A DNA stretch of 64,000 bases from Paraglaciecola sp. MB-3u-78. GTDB lineage: Bacteria > Pseudomonadota > Gammaproteobacteria > Enterobacterales > Alteromonadaceae. A program made the translations under genes and the position numbers. The stretch covers positions 124,001 to 188,000 of the forward strand of contig NZ_PJCF01000005.1 in the NCBI RefSeq assembly GCF_002835935.1. Reading direction: 5' to 3'. Of the stretch, positions 46,129-55,234 are shown in pieces. The notes beneath the pieces were generated by a model, which made no database searches, had not been told where the DNA came from, and saw nothing but the letters and a program-made list of their open reading frames with translations. The stretch's first letter is position 1. Each line of letters begins with the position of its first letter.

Positions 46129-48594
46129 ATGTCATCTACGCATCGTTTCACGCATTTTCTGCACAAAGTTGAAGTCAGTATTTTCAAGCGCCCGTTAATG
46201 GTATTAGGTGGAATACTATTGCTGACGGTATTTTTCTTAAGCCGTATACCTGCACTAAAAATCTATACCGATTTTGCTAATCTTTTACCTCAAGAACATC
46301 CATACATTCAGCTGCATAACAGTATAAAAGACACTTTTGGTGGTGCAAATGTGTTGGTTGTTGGCGTCGAATTTGTCGAGGGTGATCTTTTTTCAAATGA
46401 AAATTTGGCGACCTTAGATCGGATCACAATGGCCGTCGATAGTTTACCCGGCGTGAATCATAATCTTGTCTCGAGTCTAACTCATCGAAATTCCCGTCAT
46501 ATCTGGTTAACAGAAGTGGGCAGTATCAATTCAGAACCTTATTATGATTCAACTTATGGAAAATACAGCACTCCTGAATTGCAACAGATGCGAGCCAATG
46601 TTGCCGCCAATCCCAGAGTATATGGACCCCTTGTCGCTACTGACTTCAAAATGGCACTCGTTAAAGCCCAGTTAATTGAGGGAGAGTTAGATTACGAAAA
46701 GACCTTTGCTCAACTTCAGAAAATCAGAACTGAAGAGAGTCAATTAGGGATAAGGATCTACGCTACCGGTCAGCCAGTTTTAGTTGGTTGGGCTTACACC
46801 TATATGGAACAAATTTTACAGATTTTCATCTGTACGATCTTGATCATGTTAGCGCTGCTGGTTTTTCACTTTCGTAAGGCCTATGGCGTGCTGATACCCC
46901 TAGGCGGAGTTCTGATTTCAACAATATGGGGATTAGGGATTATAAGTTTACTAGGATATAACCTAAATCCTCTAGGACTGGTAATACCATTTTTAATCGC
47001 CGCTAGAGCCATGAGCCATGGCGTGCAATTGGTTGAACGATATTATGCTGAATTGAAAACACGCCCTCAAGGAAGCGATGCCGCAAAAGCAACATTCGAT
47101 AGTCTGTTTCGGCCAGGAACGCTGGGAGTCGTTTCTGATGCGGTAGGCCTACTGTTGATTGCAGTGGGTTCTATCCCGCTGAATACACACTTGGGTATTT
47201 ATGCCTCTTTATGGGCAATTACGGTGGTATTAACCGTACTTGTTGGTGTACCACTACTCCTTTGTGTTCTACCGACGCCAAAAAATCCAGAAGTTAAAGA
47301 AACGTTTTTGCGTTATATCGGATCGAGTTGTTCACGCATCGTCACTCGCCCTAAAGCCGCATCAAGGTTATTAGTTGCCGCATTTTTCTTCATTATTGTT
47401 GGATTAGTAGCGGCTTCACAGGTCCAAATTGGTGATTCAGAACCCGGCTCACCTATTCTATATCCTGATCATGATTACAACATATCGTCGAGAACCATAA
47501 ACGAACGCTTTCCCGGTTCTGAAGAGCTCTACATTATTGCAGAAACTGATGCAACTGGTGGGCTGAAGCGGCCAGAGGTGCTGAAATCACTCATTTCGCT
47601 ACAGGCACACATGTTGTCAGATCCCGAGGTCGGCGGCAGCAAAGGTCTTACTGATCTTGTGCAGCAGGTTAATCGACTCATGCATAACAACGATCCACGC
47701 TGGTATCAGATCCCCCATGACGCTTCGTATGTTGGTGGCCTTATGTTCACTTACATGGCATCAAGCCCAATTCCAGGTGCGTTAAATGAATTCAACGATA
47801 CCGATGATCGGGTTGCTAACTTAGTATTTTATTACAAAGATCGGCAAGGTGAAACAATTCGACGTGCTATCCATATGGCTAAAACGTGGATTAATGAGCA
47901 CGGTAATGATGTCGCGGGTTTAAAGATTCAACTTGCGGGAGGCACCATGGGAGTCGCTGCGGCTATGAACGAGTCTGCGTTTGAAACCAATATGATCGTC
48001 CTGCCTTTAGTCTTCTTGTTGATTTTTGCTTTTGTGATGTTGTTTTACAAGTCTTTGCATGCCGGATTAATGATGCTAGCCACGATGCTTTTTGCCTCAA
48101 TTTTAACCTACGCCTATATGGGCATCTATGGCATGAGTATTGATATCAATACTGTGCCTGTTGTTGCCGTTGGTATTGGTGTTGGTATTGACTATTCCAT
48201 CTACATGATGGATCGCATACGCGAGTTCGTAGCTAAAAGTGGCAATCTGACGGACGCAGTTCGTCAATCAATTGCGACTACTGGTATGGCTATCAGTTTC
48301 ACCGCTTTCACCTTAATTGCTGGCATTGTTATGTGGGTCATACTTTCGGACCTGAGGTTTCAAGCTGATGCTGCACTGCTGCTTTGCGTCATGATCGTGA
48401 TTAACGGGTTTGCCGCTATGTTACTGGTGCCATCTTGGGTACTTGTATTCAAACCTGAATTTATTGTCAACGTCTATAGCGATGAAGACGGTGTGCTTCA
48501 CACCGAAGCTGAAGATGTTGACGACGAATCCGCTGGACAGTCAATTCCGACAATAGAAAGTGGAGCACTTACTGGGAATCAAAGCCGACAATAG
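46129..48594 (+). CDS. RND/MMPL-family transporter
   Basis: 821 residues from ATG 46129, one base after the stop of the YCF48-like gene and behind GGAG; a longer reading would overlap that gene by 47 bp. Two repeats of one membrane helix, a periplasmic loop and five helices (first at about 25-45, 240-390; second at about 420-440, 620-790) are the HpnN/MMPL pattern. The segments GVLIPLGGVLISTIWGLG and PVVAVGIGVGIDYSIYMMDRI are characteristic. Relatives move lipids and other hydrophobic molecules between envelope compartments. Substrate is unknown; phenol co-regulation suggests an aromatic, a lipid modified in response to solvents, or a solvent itself. Confidence 0.88.
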   Translation: MSSTHRFTHFLHKVEVSIFKRPLMVLGGILLLTVFFLSRIPALKIYTDFANLLPQEHPYIQLHNSIKDTFGGANVLVVGVEFVEGDLFSNENLATLDRITMAVDSLPGVNHNLVSSLTHRNSRHIWLTEVGSINSEPYYDSTYGKYSTPELQQMRANVAANPRVYGPLVATDFKMALVKAQLIEGELDYEKTFAQLQKIRTEESQLGIRIYATGQPVLVGWAYTYMEQILQIFICTILIMLALLVFHFRKAYGVLIPLGGVLISTIWGLGIISLLGYNLNPLGLVIPFLIAARAMSHGVQLVERYYAELKTRPQGSDAAKATFDSLFRPGTLGVVSDAVGLLLIAVGSIPLNTHLGIYASLWAITVVLTVLVGVPLLLCVLPTPKNPEVKETFLRYIGSSCSRIVTRPKAASRLLVAAFFFIIVGLVAASQVQIGDSEPGSPILYPDHDYNISSRTINERFPGSEELYIIAETDATGGLKRPEVLKSLISLQAHMLSDPEVGGSKGLTDLVQQVNRLMHNNDPRWYQIPHDASYVGGLMFTYMASSPIPGALNEFNDTDDRVANLVFYYKDRQGETIRRAIHMAKTWINEHGNDVAGLKIQLAGGTMGVAAAMNESAFETNMIVLPLVFLLIFAFVMLFYKSLHAGLMMLATMLFASILTYAYMGIYGMSIDINTVPVVAVGIGVGIDYSIYMMDRIREFVAKSGNLTDAVRQSIATTGMAISFTAFTLIAGIVMWVILSDLRFQADAALLLCVMIVINGFAAMLLVPSWVLVFKPEFIVNVYSDEDGVLHTEAEDVDDESAGQSIPTIESGALTGNQSRQ

Positions 48595-48633
48595 TTCGGT
48601 AAATTCCTTTTTGCAAATATGTGAGGACTAAGC

Positions 48634-50517
48634 ATGCGTAAAAACACACAGAACATGAAGTGTACAATGTTAAAAATAGCACTGGGTATTGCCTTGATAC
48701 CTACTCTTCAACAAATATCCTTTGCCGAGGAGGGCAGAATAAATGGTTATTTCGAAAATGCGACATATATCCGCAATGATGTTGGTTTGTCTAAATTTCG
48801 TAATACCCTGCAATTAGAAGCAGAAAAACCTATCAAATCCAAAGGTTCATTTAGCAATATGTCTTTTAATGGCACTTTTCGTCTTACTTACGACGGTGTT
48901 TATGATTTAAATGAGGAAGATTTCGGTAACAAAGCTGGAGGCCCAATATCTTTAGAGAATACAATTGGAGGCCCCGGTTCTAGCGTTACTTTCGGTGAGG
49001 GCTTAGCCTTACCTTTTACCTTTGACACTGCTAATAACCCAAATGAAGGAATGATTGTGCTTGGCGAACATCTTCATGCGACAGATGGAGGCGTAGCATT
49101 TGGTGTGCCTGTACGCTCGTGTGATAAAGACTCACGCGGGTGTATTAATGGATACCTTGACCGCGATATTGATGAGTTAAGATTTCAAGAGCTCAATGAT
49201 CGTCTCGATTTTATTCGCGAGCTATATTTCGACTTTGATTTTAATCTAGATAATGGCGATATCATCAGTACTCGACTCGGTAAGCAGCAGGTAATTTGGG
49301 GACGCACTGATTTATTTAGAGTGCTCGATGTTATCAATCCAGTCGATTATTCCCGTAACAACATTTATGACGAATTAGAAGATATCCGTATTCCAATGTG
49401 GATTTTAAAAACTGATTATCGAATGGGCGCGACGGAAACATTTGATGACTTAAACCTTCAGTTGATATGGAATTTCGATAGATTTCGTCCAAATGATTTA
49501 GGCCAATGTGGTCAACCAAATGTCATTCTTGACGCCGGTTGTTTCTTTAGAGGAATGAATGCCTTATGGGATAATGGAGGTACGGTCGCTAACTTCGCCG
49601 GAGGGGTAGTAGCTACCGATTTTGGACCGGGGCAAATAGGTATACGTCAGGCTGAAATGCCTAGTTGGAGCCTTTCAAACACTCAGGTTGGATTAAAATT
49701 TGAAGGTGTTCTGGGTGACCTAGGTTTCTCACTAAATGCATTAAACTATCGTTCACAAATGCCTTCATTACGAGGTGGTATACCCGCTCAAAACTCGTTT
49801 ACTGGCGAGGTGGATGCGTGGCCAGCGCTTATTGCTTTTGATATTCACTTCCCTCGCGTGCAGTTATTGGGAGGCTCAATGGACTATTATTCTCAAGGTA
49901 TTGATACCGTATTTAGACTAGAAGCTGCACACACTTCTGGAGAAGAGTTTGCAAATACACTAAACGAAAATTTATATTCCGAATCAAATGTGCTGCGTTA
50001 CGTAATAGGTGTTGATAAAAATATCTTTATTCCTTTCTTGAATGACAGTAAGGCGTTTCTTTTTTCAGGCCAAGTTTTTGGCCAGCACATTTTGGATCAT
50101 CAAAGTGAAGAACGTTTATTAGGGGCTGCAGGTATCCCTGACTGGGAAGAAAACTGGACTGCAACCATGCTCATAAAAGGCTGGTGGATGAATGATAGAT
50201 TAAGCCCTCAATTGATAGCTGCTCACGACGTTAGAGCGCAAGCAACAGCGATAGCGATGTCTGTTGAATGGATTTTTTCAGATAATCTCAAACTGACTGG
50301 AGGCGTTAACTTCAAATTAGGCACTGGAGCCCGAAAATTCGACGACTGCCGCACCTGTAACCCTTTCGCACCGTTTACCGCTGCGTTTGATGAGCACGCC
50401 GAAGGCTCCACTTTGGGCCTGCAAGGCTTCGAACCCCTAGGTCGTTTTCAATCTGGACCAATAGGTATGGCTCAAAAAGAAGATGAACTCCAATTTACAG
50501 TTCGCTACAGCTTTTAA
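48634..50517 (+). CDS. DUF1302 family outer-membrane-type protein
   Basis: 627 residues with a signal peptide (cut after SFA). The family signature is visible at the front (INGYFENATYIRN) and in the YFDFDFNLDNGDIISTRLGKQQVIWGRTDLFRVLDVINP region (about 200-240, with GKQQVIWG). It ends in a beta-strand with terminal Phe (ELQFTVRYSF), the usual mark of an outer-membrane barrel. It always travels with DUF1329 and often with RND genes; it is thought to be a barrel of the export or uptake path. Second-last gene of this operon. Confidence 0.85.
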   Translation: MRKNTQNMKCTMLKIALGIALIPTLQQISFAEEGRINGYFENATYIRNDVGLSKFRNTLQLEAEKPIKSKGSFSNMSFNGTFRLTYDGVYDLNEEDFGNKAGGPISLENTIGGPGSSVTFGEGLALPFTFDTANNPNEGMIVLGEHLHATDGGVAFGVPVRSCDKDSRGCINGYLDRDIDELRFQELNDRLDFIRELYFDFDFNLDNGDIISTRLGKQQVIWGRTDLFRVLDVINPVDYSRNNIYDELEDIRIPMWILKTDYRMGATETFDDLNLQLIWNFDRFRPNDLGQCGQPNVILDAGCFFRGMNALWDNGGTVANFAGGVVATDFGPGQIGIRQAEMPSWSLSNTQVGLKFEGVLGDLGFSLNALNYRSQMPSLRGGIPAQNSFTGEVDAWPALIAFDIHFPRVQLLGGSMDYYSQGIDTVFRLEAAHTSGEEFANTLNENLYSESNVLRYVIGVDKNIFIPFLNDSKAFLFSGQVFGQHILDHQSEERLLGAAGIPDWEENWTATMLIKGWWMNDRLSPQLIAAHDVRAQATAIAMSVEWIFSDNLKLTGGVNFKLGTGARKFDDCRTCNPFAPFTAAFDEHAEGSTLGLQGFEPLGRFQSGPIGMAQKEDELQFTVRYSF

Positions 50518-50531
50518 TAGAGGATAAAAAA

Positions 50532-51857
50532 ATGAAAACATTAATTTTAAGAACAAAAATCTGTGCAGCCGCAATGAGCATTGCAAGTTTAATCGCGTCG
50601 CCTGCTTTGGCATCAGATGAGGTTATTCAGAAATCGTTTTTTCCATATGCAAACAGTAAACCCACATTTGATGGTTTGTCGGTAGGGCTTGTCATCGACC
50701 AATCTAATGTAGCTCAGTTTAAAGACATTATTGATCCAGCGTTTTTCTCATTTATTGAAAAAGGGTGGACATCTATAACTGTAGGAGATACTTCGTCCTT
50801 GGACCTACATCAAAACTATATCGATGCAAGTGCGAAAGGATACGGTAACGTAAAGCTTGGTTCCGAGGTCGGTGAAATCAATGGCTGGCAAGCAGGTCGA
50901 CCCTTCCCGGCTCAGCCTAACGAAGAAGATCCGCGCGCGGGTGAAAAGATGGCTTGGAATTATAAGTATGGATACAACTGGGGAGACAGTGCCGCAATTT
51001 CACCGTTTTACTGGAAATATAAGAATATGGAATCTGCAAAAGTTGAGCGCACTATTAAGTTTAACTTTCACTTCCTTAATTTTAAAGGCAGAGTAAATCA
51101 AGTTCCAACACCCGAAATTACACCTAACCCATCGGATCTTTTCCGCTCTATATATGTGCAGGTCTTAGCCCCTGACGATGTGCGTAACACACAATTATTA
51201 ATCCATCGTGCTGCCGACGACTTAAAACGCGATAACTCGTGGCTTTATCTTGGCTTCCAGCGAAGAGTAAGACGCTTAGCAACTGGACAAGTAACGGACG
51301 CTTTTCTCGGTTCAGACTTGATGATTGAAGACTTTGAAGGTTATAACGGTCGAATTTCAGATATGAATTGGAAATATAAAGCAACGCGCTATATGTTGAT
51401 GCCTTTCTTTAATCATAATGACTTAACGCTTGACAGTGAAACACATGAAGATGATGAAGGCTATCAAGTGGTTGCTTTCAGTGGTAAAGGTGGTTGTTTC
51501 CCTAATATTACTTGGCAGTTACGCAAAGTTTACGAAGTAGAAGCGATACCAGTAAACGAATCACATCCAATATCTAAACGTGTGCATTTTATGGATGCGC
51601 AAACATTCACTATACCCAGAACGGTTTCATATGATCGTAAGGGTACAATGTGGAAGACGTTTACGATTGGGCAAGCACACCCTGACCATCATTTAGCAGC
51701 GAATAAAGGGTCGGGCGTATCTATTGATGACGCGTTTAGTATGATTGATGTGCAAGCTAATCATTGCACAACAGGGCAATTTAAAGGTCAAGTTGATCAA
51801 GAATTATCACCGCCTAGTATGTTTAGTGTGCAACATCTAAGAGCAACCGGAAGTTAA
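50532..51857 (+). CDS. DUF1329 family periplasmic protein
   Basis: 441 residues with signal peptide (cut after ALA). The family text is clear: GWQAGRPFP near residue 118, KMAWNYKYGYNWGD, and FLGSDLMIEDFEGYNGRISDMNWKY (LolA-like strands). DUF1329 proteins resemble the LolA/LolB lipid-carrier fold and are nearly always paired with DUF1302. They probably ferry a hydrophobic molecule across the periplasm between the RND pump and the barrel. Last gene of the operon; a terminator follows 13 bp later. Confidence 0.87.
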   Translation: MKTLILRTKICAAAMSIASLIASPALASDEVIQKSFFPYANSKPTFDGLSVGLVIDQSNVAQFKDIIDPAFFSFIEKGWTSITVGDTSSLDLHQNYIDASAKGYGNVKLGSEVGEINGWQAGRPFPAQPNEEDPRAGEKMAWNYKYGYNWGDSAAISPFYWKYKNMESAKVERTIKFNFHFLNFKGRVNQVPTPEITPNPSDLFRSIYVQVLAPDDVRNTQLLIHRAADDLKRDNSWLYLGFQRRVRRLATGQVTDAFLGSDLMIEDFEGYNGRISDMNWKYKATRYMLMPFFNHNDLTLDSETHEDDEGYQVVAFSGKGGCFPNITWQLRKVYEVEAIPVNESHPISKRVHFMDAQTFTIPRTVSYDRKGTMWKTFTIGQAHPDHHLAANKGSGVSIDDAFSMIDVQANHCTTGQFKGQVDQELSPPSMFSVQHLRATGS

Positions 51858-51869
51858 TATTTCCAGCCT

Positions 51870-51898
51870 GGGGTTCGCGTCAGCGGCCCTTTTTTTTA
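51870..51898 (+). terminator. Rho-independent terminator of the envelope operon
   Basis: GGGGTTCGC-GTCA-GCGGCCC forms a stem (CGC/GCG and GGG/CCC with a small internal bulge) followed by eight T. Located 13 bp past the DUF1329 stop. Confidence 0.75.
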
Positions 51899-51906
51899 AT
51901 TTGTAA

Positions 51907-52256
51907 TTGAGGGGACACTTATTGCCAATAAAAGTAGTCCGATTACTGTGGTTGTTTCTCGTCGAGGGATCTTTAGGCACCACATTATTTAAAGCAACCG
52001 CAATCGACGACCCTGAATATCGAATTATGTTTAAATTCAAGGGCGGGAAAGGCTTAATGCTTGGGAAGCTTCTTCACAAAGAACTGAGGTTTTGGTGAAG
52101 ATTGCAGCCCTATTTTAGCCTTGGCTAGTAGACATACATTTGCTACTTAGAATCTTAGTCGTAACGGCTGTTGTTATTGTGCTAATGACCTACGTACTGA
52201 TGCCGTTTATAACAAAAATCTTTTCATTTTGGTTATATCCGAAAGACAATAAATAG
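51907..52256 (+). pseudogene. Decayed ABM-domain two-TM protein gene
   Basis: Two pieces in different frames resemble the ABM membrane protein of the meta operon. The first (frame of 51907) holds EGSLGTTLFKATAIDDPEYRIMFKF, matching the domain's GHMGSNVLRP...DDEYVIIYRF strand. The second (frame of 52137, ending TAG 52256) reads ILVVTAVVIVLMTYVLMPFITKI, matching the last TM helix SLVVVVGQVLLLTYIVMPWVTRL. The start, middle and first TM helix are missing. It sits right behind the DUF1329 terminator, so an ABM gene once probably accompanied this operon too. Confidence 0.7.
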
Positions 52257-52297
52257 GTCTGAAAAGTTAATTTGTTGTCGCGAGACATCAAACAACT

Positions 52298-53125
52298 TTA
52301 CCTTGTTGCCTTTTTGTATGAACCGAGCACCTTAACTTTATTTCGTTGACTTATCTCATGTAAAGCTGCAGCCAATCGAACGTCGTTTTGACTGCCCTCA
52401 AGTTCAATAAAAAAATGGTATTTTCCAAATGTCTTTCGGGTTGGACGCGATATGATATTAGTTAAGTTTATTTGCCTTGCAGAAAAAGATTGAAGGACTT
52501 CACCCAACAAACCAGGGTGATCGTCATCATCCAGTACAATGAGACTAGTTTTGTTGGCATTGTTGGGGATTTGGTGAGTGTTACCGCCGCTAATTGCCAA
52601 GAACCGGGTTTGGTTATTATCGTAGTCATTTACTTTGTTAATAGTGATTGCAAACTGATCAGAATCGAACGAGCCTGTAGGTACTATTGCACCCACTTTT
52701 GCTTCAGTGTCTAAACATTTGTGTAATGACTCAATATTACTTTCTGTTAATTGGATATTGATCTTATCCAGACTACTGATGAACTCGAAACACTGACCTT
52801 TTGCAACAAACTGCACAAACAACTCTTTTACCTCTTTAATATTAGGTGTGTTGGCAACAAATGAAAATTCGATGGGTAAAATAATTTCGTCAATTATACA
52901 TAAATCTAACTCTACTAATTCGTCTAAGACAACCGCGATGAAACCTTCAGAAAAGTTCTCAATTGGCAAGATACCAATATCACACGAGTAACCTATTTCA
53001 TGAAGTACACTTTTAATCGAGGGAAGAAAACTAATACTGAAAGACTCAGATTGTTGTTTAATAAATTTATGGGCCGCGACTTCTGAAAATGTTCCAGCTG
53101 GACCTAACGTTAAAATTTTCAACAT
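52298..53125 (-). CDS. Prephenate dehydratase with ACT domain (divergent)
   Basis: 275 residues. Monofunctional prephenate dehydratase layout: LGPAGTFSE at the front, PIEN at 55-58, the catalytic TRF at 173-175 (NNQTRFLAI) and an ACT domain at about 190-265. It would convert prephenate to phenylpyruvate. Two conserved parts deviate: the usual PIENSxxG reads PIENFSEG, and the ACT ESRP motif reads ISRP, so phenylalanine feedback may be altered or the reaction may differ. It overlaps the upstream reductase gene by 7 bp, so the two are co-translated. PheA proper is normally a fused chorismate mutase in this order, so this may be a second, specialised enzyme. Confidence 0.75.
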   Translation of the reverse strand: MLKILTLGPAGTFSEVAAHKFIKQQSESFSISFLPSIKSVLHEIGYSCDIGILPIENFSEGFIAVVLDELVELDLCIIDEIILPIEFSFVANTPNIKEVKELFVQFVAKGQCFEFISSLDKINIQLTESNIESLHKCLDTEAKVGAIVPTGSFDSDQFAITINKVNDYDNNQTRFLAISGGNTHQIPNNANKTSLIVLDDDDHPGLLGEVLQSFSARQINLTNIISRPTRKTFGKYHFFIELEGSQNDVRLAAALHEISQRNKVKVLGSYKKATR

Positions 53126-54066
53126 GTTTTACTTGCCAGATCGCTGAGACGGTGCAAGAATTTTTGATTTTGAGGAGCAGGCACTCCTCGCTGTTTGCAT
53201 CTTTTAACAACTGCACCAACTATTGCCTCCAGTTCGATTTGGCGCCCTTTTTCCTTGTCAATTAGCATAGACGTTTTTATGGGGATAAAGTTTTTTATAA
53301 GTTCAAATAAACTGTCTATATCTTGTTGTGTTAACTCCACACCATCGTAAAGAGCGGCAGCTGCCGTTTCTTGCATGGCCGCATAAACAATCGCGGCATA
53401 ATAAGGGTTGTGAGTTAGTTCAAAAGTATTTAGTCCGGTAATTGCGGATAATGGGTTAACGCCATTATTAATCACTAGTTTTTTCCACAATTCCGTTTGA
53501 ATGTCTGAAGTGAGTTCAAAGGGAATATTTGCCAGTGCCAAGTATTTCGCGAACGTAATCAGCTCATCCGGCATCATTTGACCTCTTTTGAGTATAGGCC
53601 ATGGGCCATAGGTGATTTTTGCGATACCAGCTGAAACAATTTCACCTGGTTTAACAACCTCTCCCCCAATTTTGATAGCCGTGCCACCCCAAATTCTTTT
53701 AGGGTTTAAAAAGCTGCATAAAGTAGATTCGCTATCTATACCATTTTGCAGTGACAATATCGGACAGGTCGATAGCTCTAGCCATTTTTCAAGATCTTTT
53801 AATACTGTCAAAAGTTGATTCGCTTTTAAACAAACAATAATCATATCAAACTGATCACTTCGAAAATCAGTTTTCAAAGTAGTGTGGTCTAGTGCTGTTA
53901 GAGCACAAACACTTTGTATTCCTGCATGAGTTACTTTAAGCCCCTTTTTTTTAATCGCAAGTAGGTGCTCGCCTCTAGCGGTCACGGTAACCGATTTGCA
54001 GCATCTGTATAAACGGCTGGCATAAAATCCGCCAATCGCTCCACAACCTATAATTAAAATATTCAT
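53119..54066 (-). CDS. 2-dehydropantoate 2-reductase family protein (copy 1)
   Basis: 315 residues. NADP-binding ILIIGCGAIGGFYASRL at the N-terminus; the substrate Lys in ELWKKLVINNGVNPLSAI and the C-terminal helical SMLIDKEKGRQIELEAIVGAVV with the Glu of the family. It reduces 2-oxo acids such as ketopantoate. Since a second copy lies 1.1 kb away, at least one is probably not the housekeeping PanE but acts on another branched oxo acid. Overlaps the prephenate dehydratase gene by 7 bp. Confidence 0.85.
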   Translation of the reverse strand: MNILIIGCGAIGGFYASRLYRCCKSVTVTARGEHLLAIKKKGLKVTHAGIQSVCALTALDHTTLKTDFRSDQFDMIIVCLKANQLLTVLKDLEKWLELSTCPILSLQNGIDSESTLCSFLNPKRIWGGTAIKIGGEVVKPGEIVSAGIAKITYGPWPILKRGQMMPDELITFAKYLALANIPFELTSDIQTELWKKLVINNGVNPLSAITGLNTFELTHNPYYAAIVYAAMQETAAAALYDGVELTQQDIDSLFELIKNFIPIKTSMLIDKEKGRQIELEAIVGAVVKRCKQRGVPAPQNQKFLHRLSDLASKTC

Positions 54067-54124
54067 TTTCCACGCCTGACTATGCTAATAGTATTACTTT
54101 CAGTTGAGCTATGTTTTTTATCCC

Positions 54125-54538
54125 TCAGTAAACAGCAGAGCGATTTGATTTAGCTTTTGCTAATGAAGGTTTGAATGTCGCAGCTAATGATACAGACGAT
54201 TCCAGCAATAAACCGGTGTCAGTGCCAACGCCTACAAATAATGCGTCGCACTTAATGTAGTGTTTTGCCAATTCTTTATCGCCCATAAGTATTCCCGCAG
54301 CTTTGCCAGTAGCAATAATACGCGAGATACAATTTTCAATTACACCCTGTACTTCGGGGTGCCCCGAATTTTCGATGTACCCCATTGATGCACTTAAGTC
54401 AGCTGGGTCAATAAAAATGCCTTCTACACCTTTTACTTTTAAAATATCATCTAAGTTAGTAACGCCAGTCACTGTTTTTATTTGAAGTAGAACACAAATT
54501 TCCTGATTAGCCGTCTGCCAATCCAAACCATAACCCTA
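54125..54538 (-). pseudogene. Truncated HpcH/HpaI aldolase, C-terminal half
   Basis: About 135 codons that match the second half of 4-hydroxy-2-oxo-heptanedioate-type class II aldolases: NQEICVLLQIKT, the metal region GVEGIFIDPADLSASMG and GILMGDKELAKHYIKCDALFVGVGTD. The family is about 255 residues; the front half with the catalytic His is missing and a TAG precedes the fragment in frame. The only start would be TTG 54526. So it is a relict, 58 bp upstream of the reductase gene on the same strand and formerly its operon partner. Confidence 0.75.
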
Positions 54539-54540
54539 TT

Positions 54541-55234
54541 TGTGTTTGTTTCCCTTGTATGGCTAATTTGAAGTTATTAATAGGTGCTGGCAAAGTGATT
54601 CCTCAATTAGGATAAAAAACTGAGAACAGTTCCTTTATATTCATCAAACGGGGCATCAACAGGACTGCCTTGACTATATCTTATTAAAAGCTAAGCATGA
54701 GTCGTGCCAAACAATTGTTGGGAAGAACAATGACCATTATTGGCTTGTGTTTCAAAGGTCTATATGTCAAGGGGGGCAATTTTAAAGCTAAAAAAACAAT
54801 ATTGTTGATACATGACCCGAGGATATAATTAGTTATTTGGCAAGTTATCCTATCATTTTCATCAAATGATCATTTTACTTTGAATATTGAATCTAACTTT
54901 TGAAATTGTCAAATAGATGCCGACATCTCTCAAACTGTGTTGCTATTTCAATTGGTTGAACCGACATTCCGCAGCATTTTAGGAATATATTTATCACAAT
55001 GAAATTGGAAAATCTGTGAGCTATCGGCTTATTTTTTTGTGATCTATTGACCATTAAAGTTTATATAGATGTTTATGTGATAATTAGATAACTTGCCAGG
55101 AATTGGGGCGGAATGACGGATGTAAATGTACGAGCAGATTAAAACTTTGTAAGTTTATTGGTTGATCCATTTTAAACGCACTCACAAATTTAAACACACT
55201 CACAAAATTTATTACCCAGTCTGTGGAGAATATA
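54541..55234. other. AT-rich gap between aldolase relict and reductase copy 2
   Basis: Nearly 700 bp with no gene. It contains a 12-bp inverted pair (54838-55098). It may contain eroded upstream parts of the aldolase, but no alignment by eye was convincing. Confidence 0.3.
54838..55098. repeat. 12-bp inverted repeat pair 261 bp apart
   Basis: TGGCAAGTTATC (54838-54849) and its exact complement GATAACTTGCCA (55087-55098). The similarity does not clearly extend inward and no flanking duplication is visible. May be ends of a very small eroded element or two binding sites. Confidence 0.35.

Noticed and set aside
52298-53125. Fused chorismate mutase-prephenate dehydratase
   Set aside because: The protein starts directly with the dehydratase motif LGPAGTFSE; there is no room for a mutase domain.
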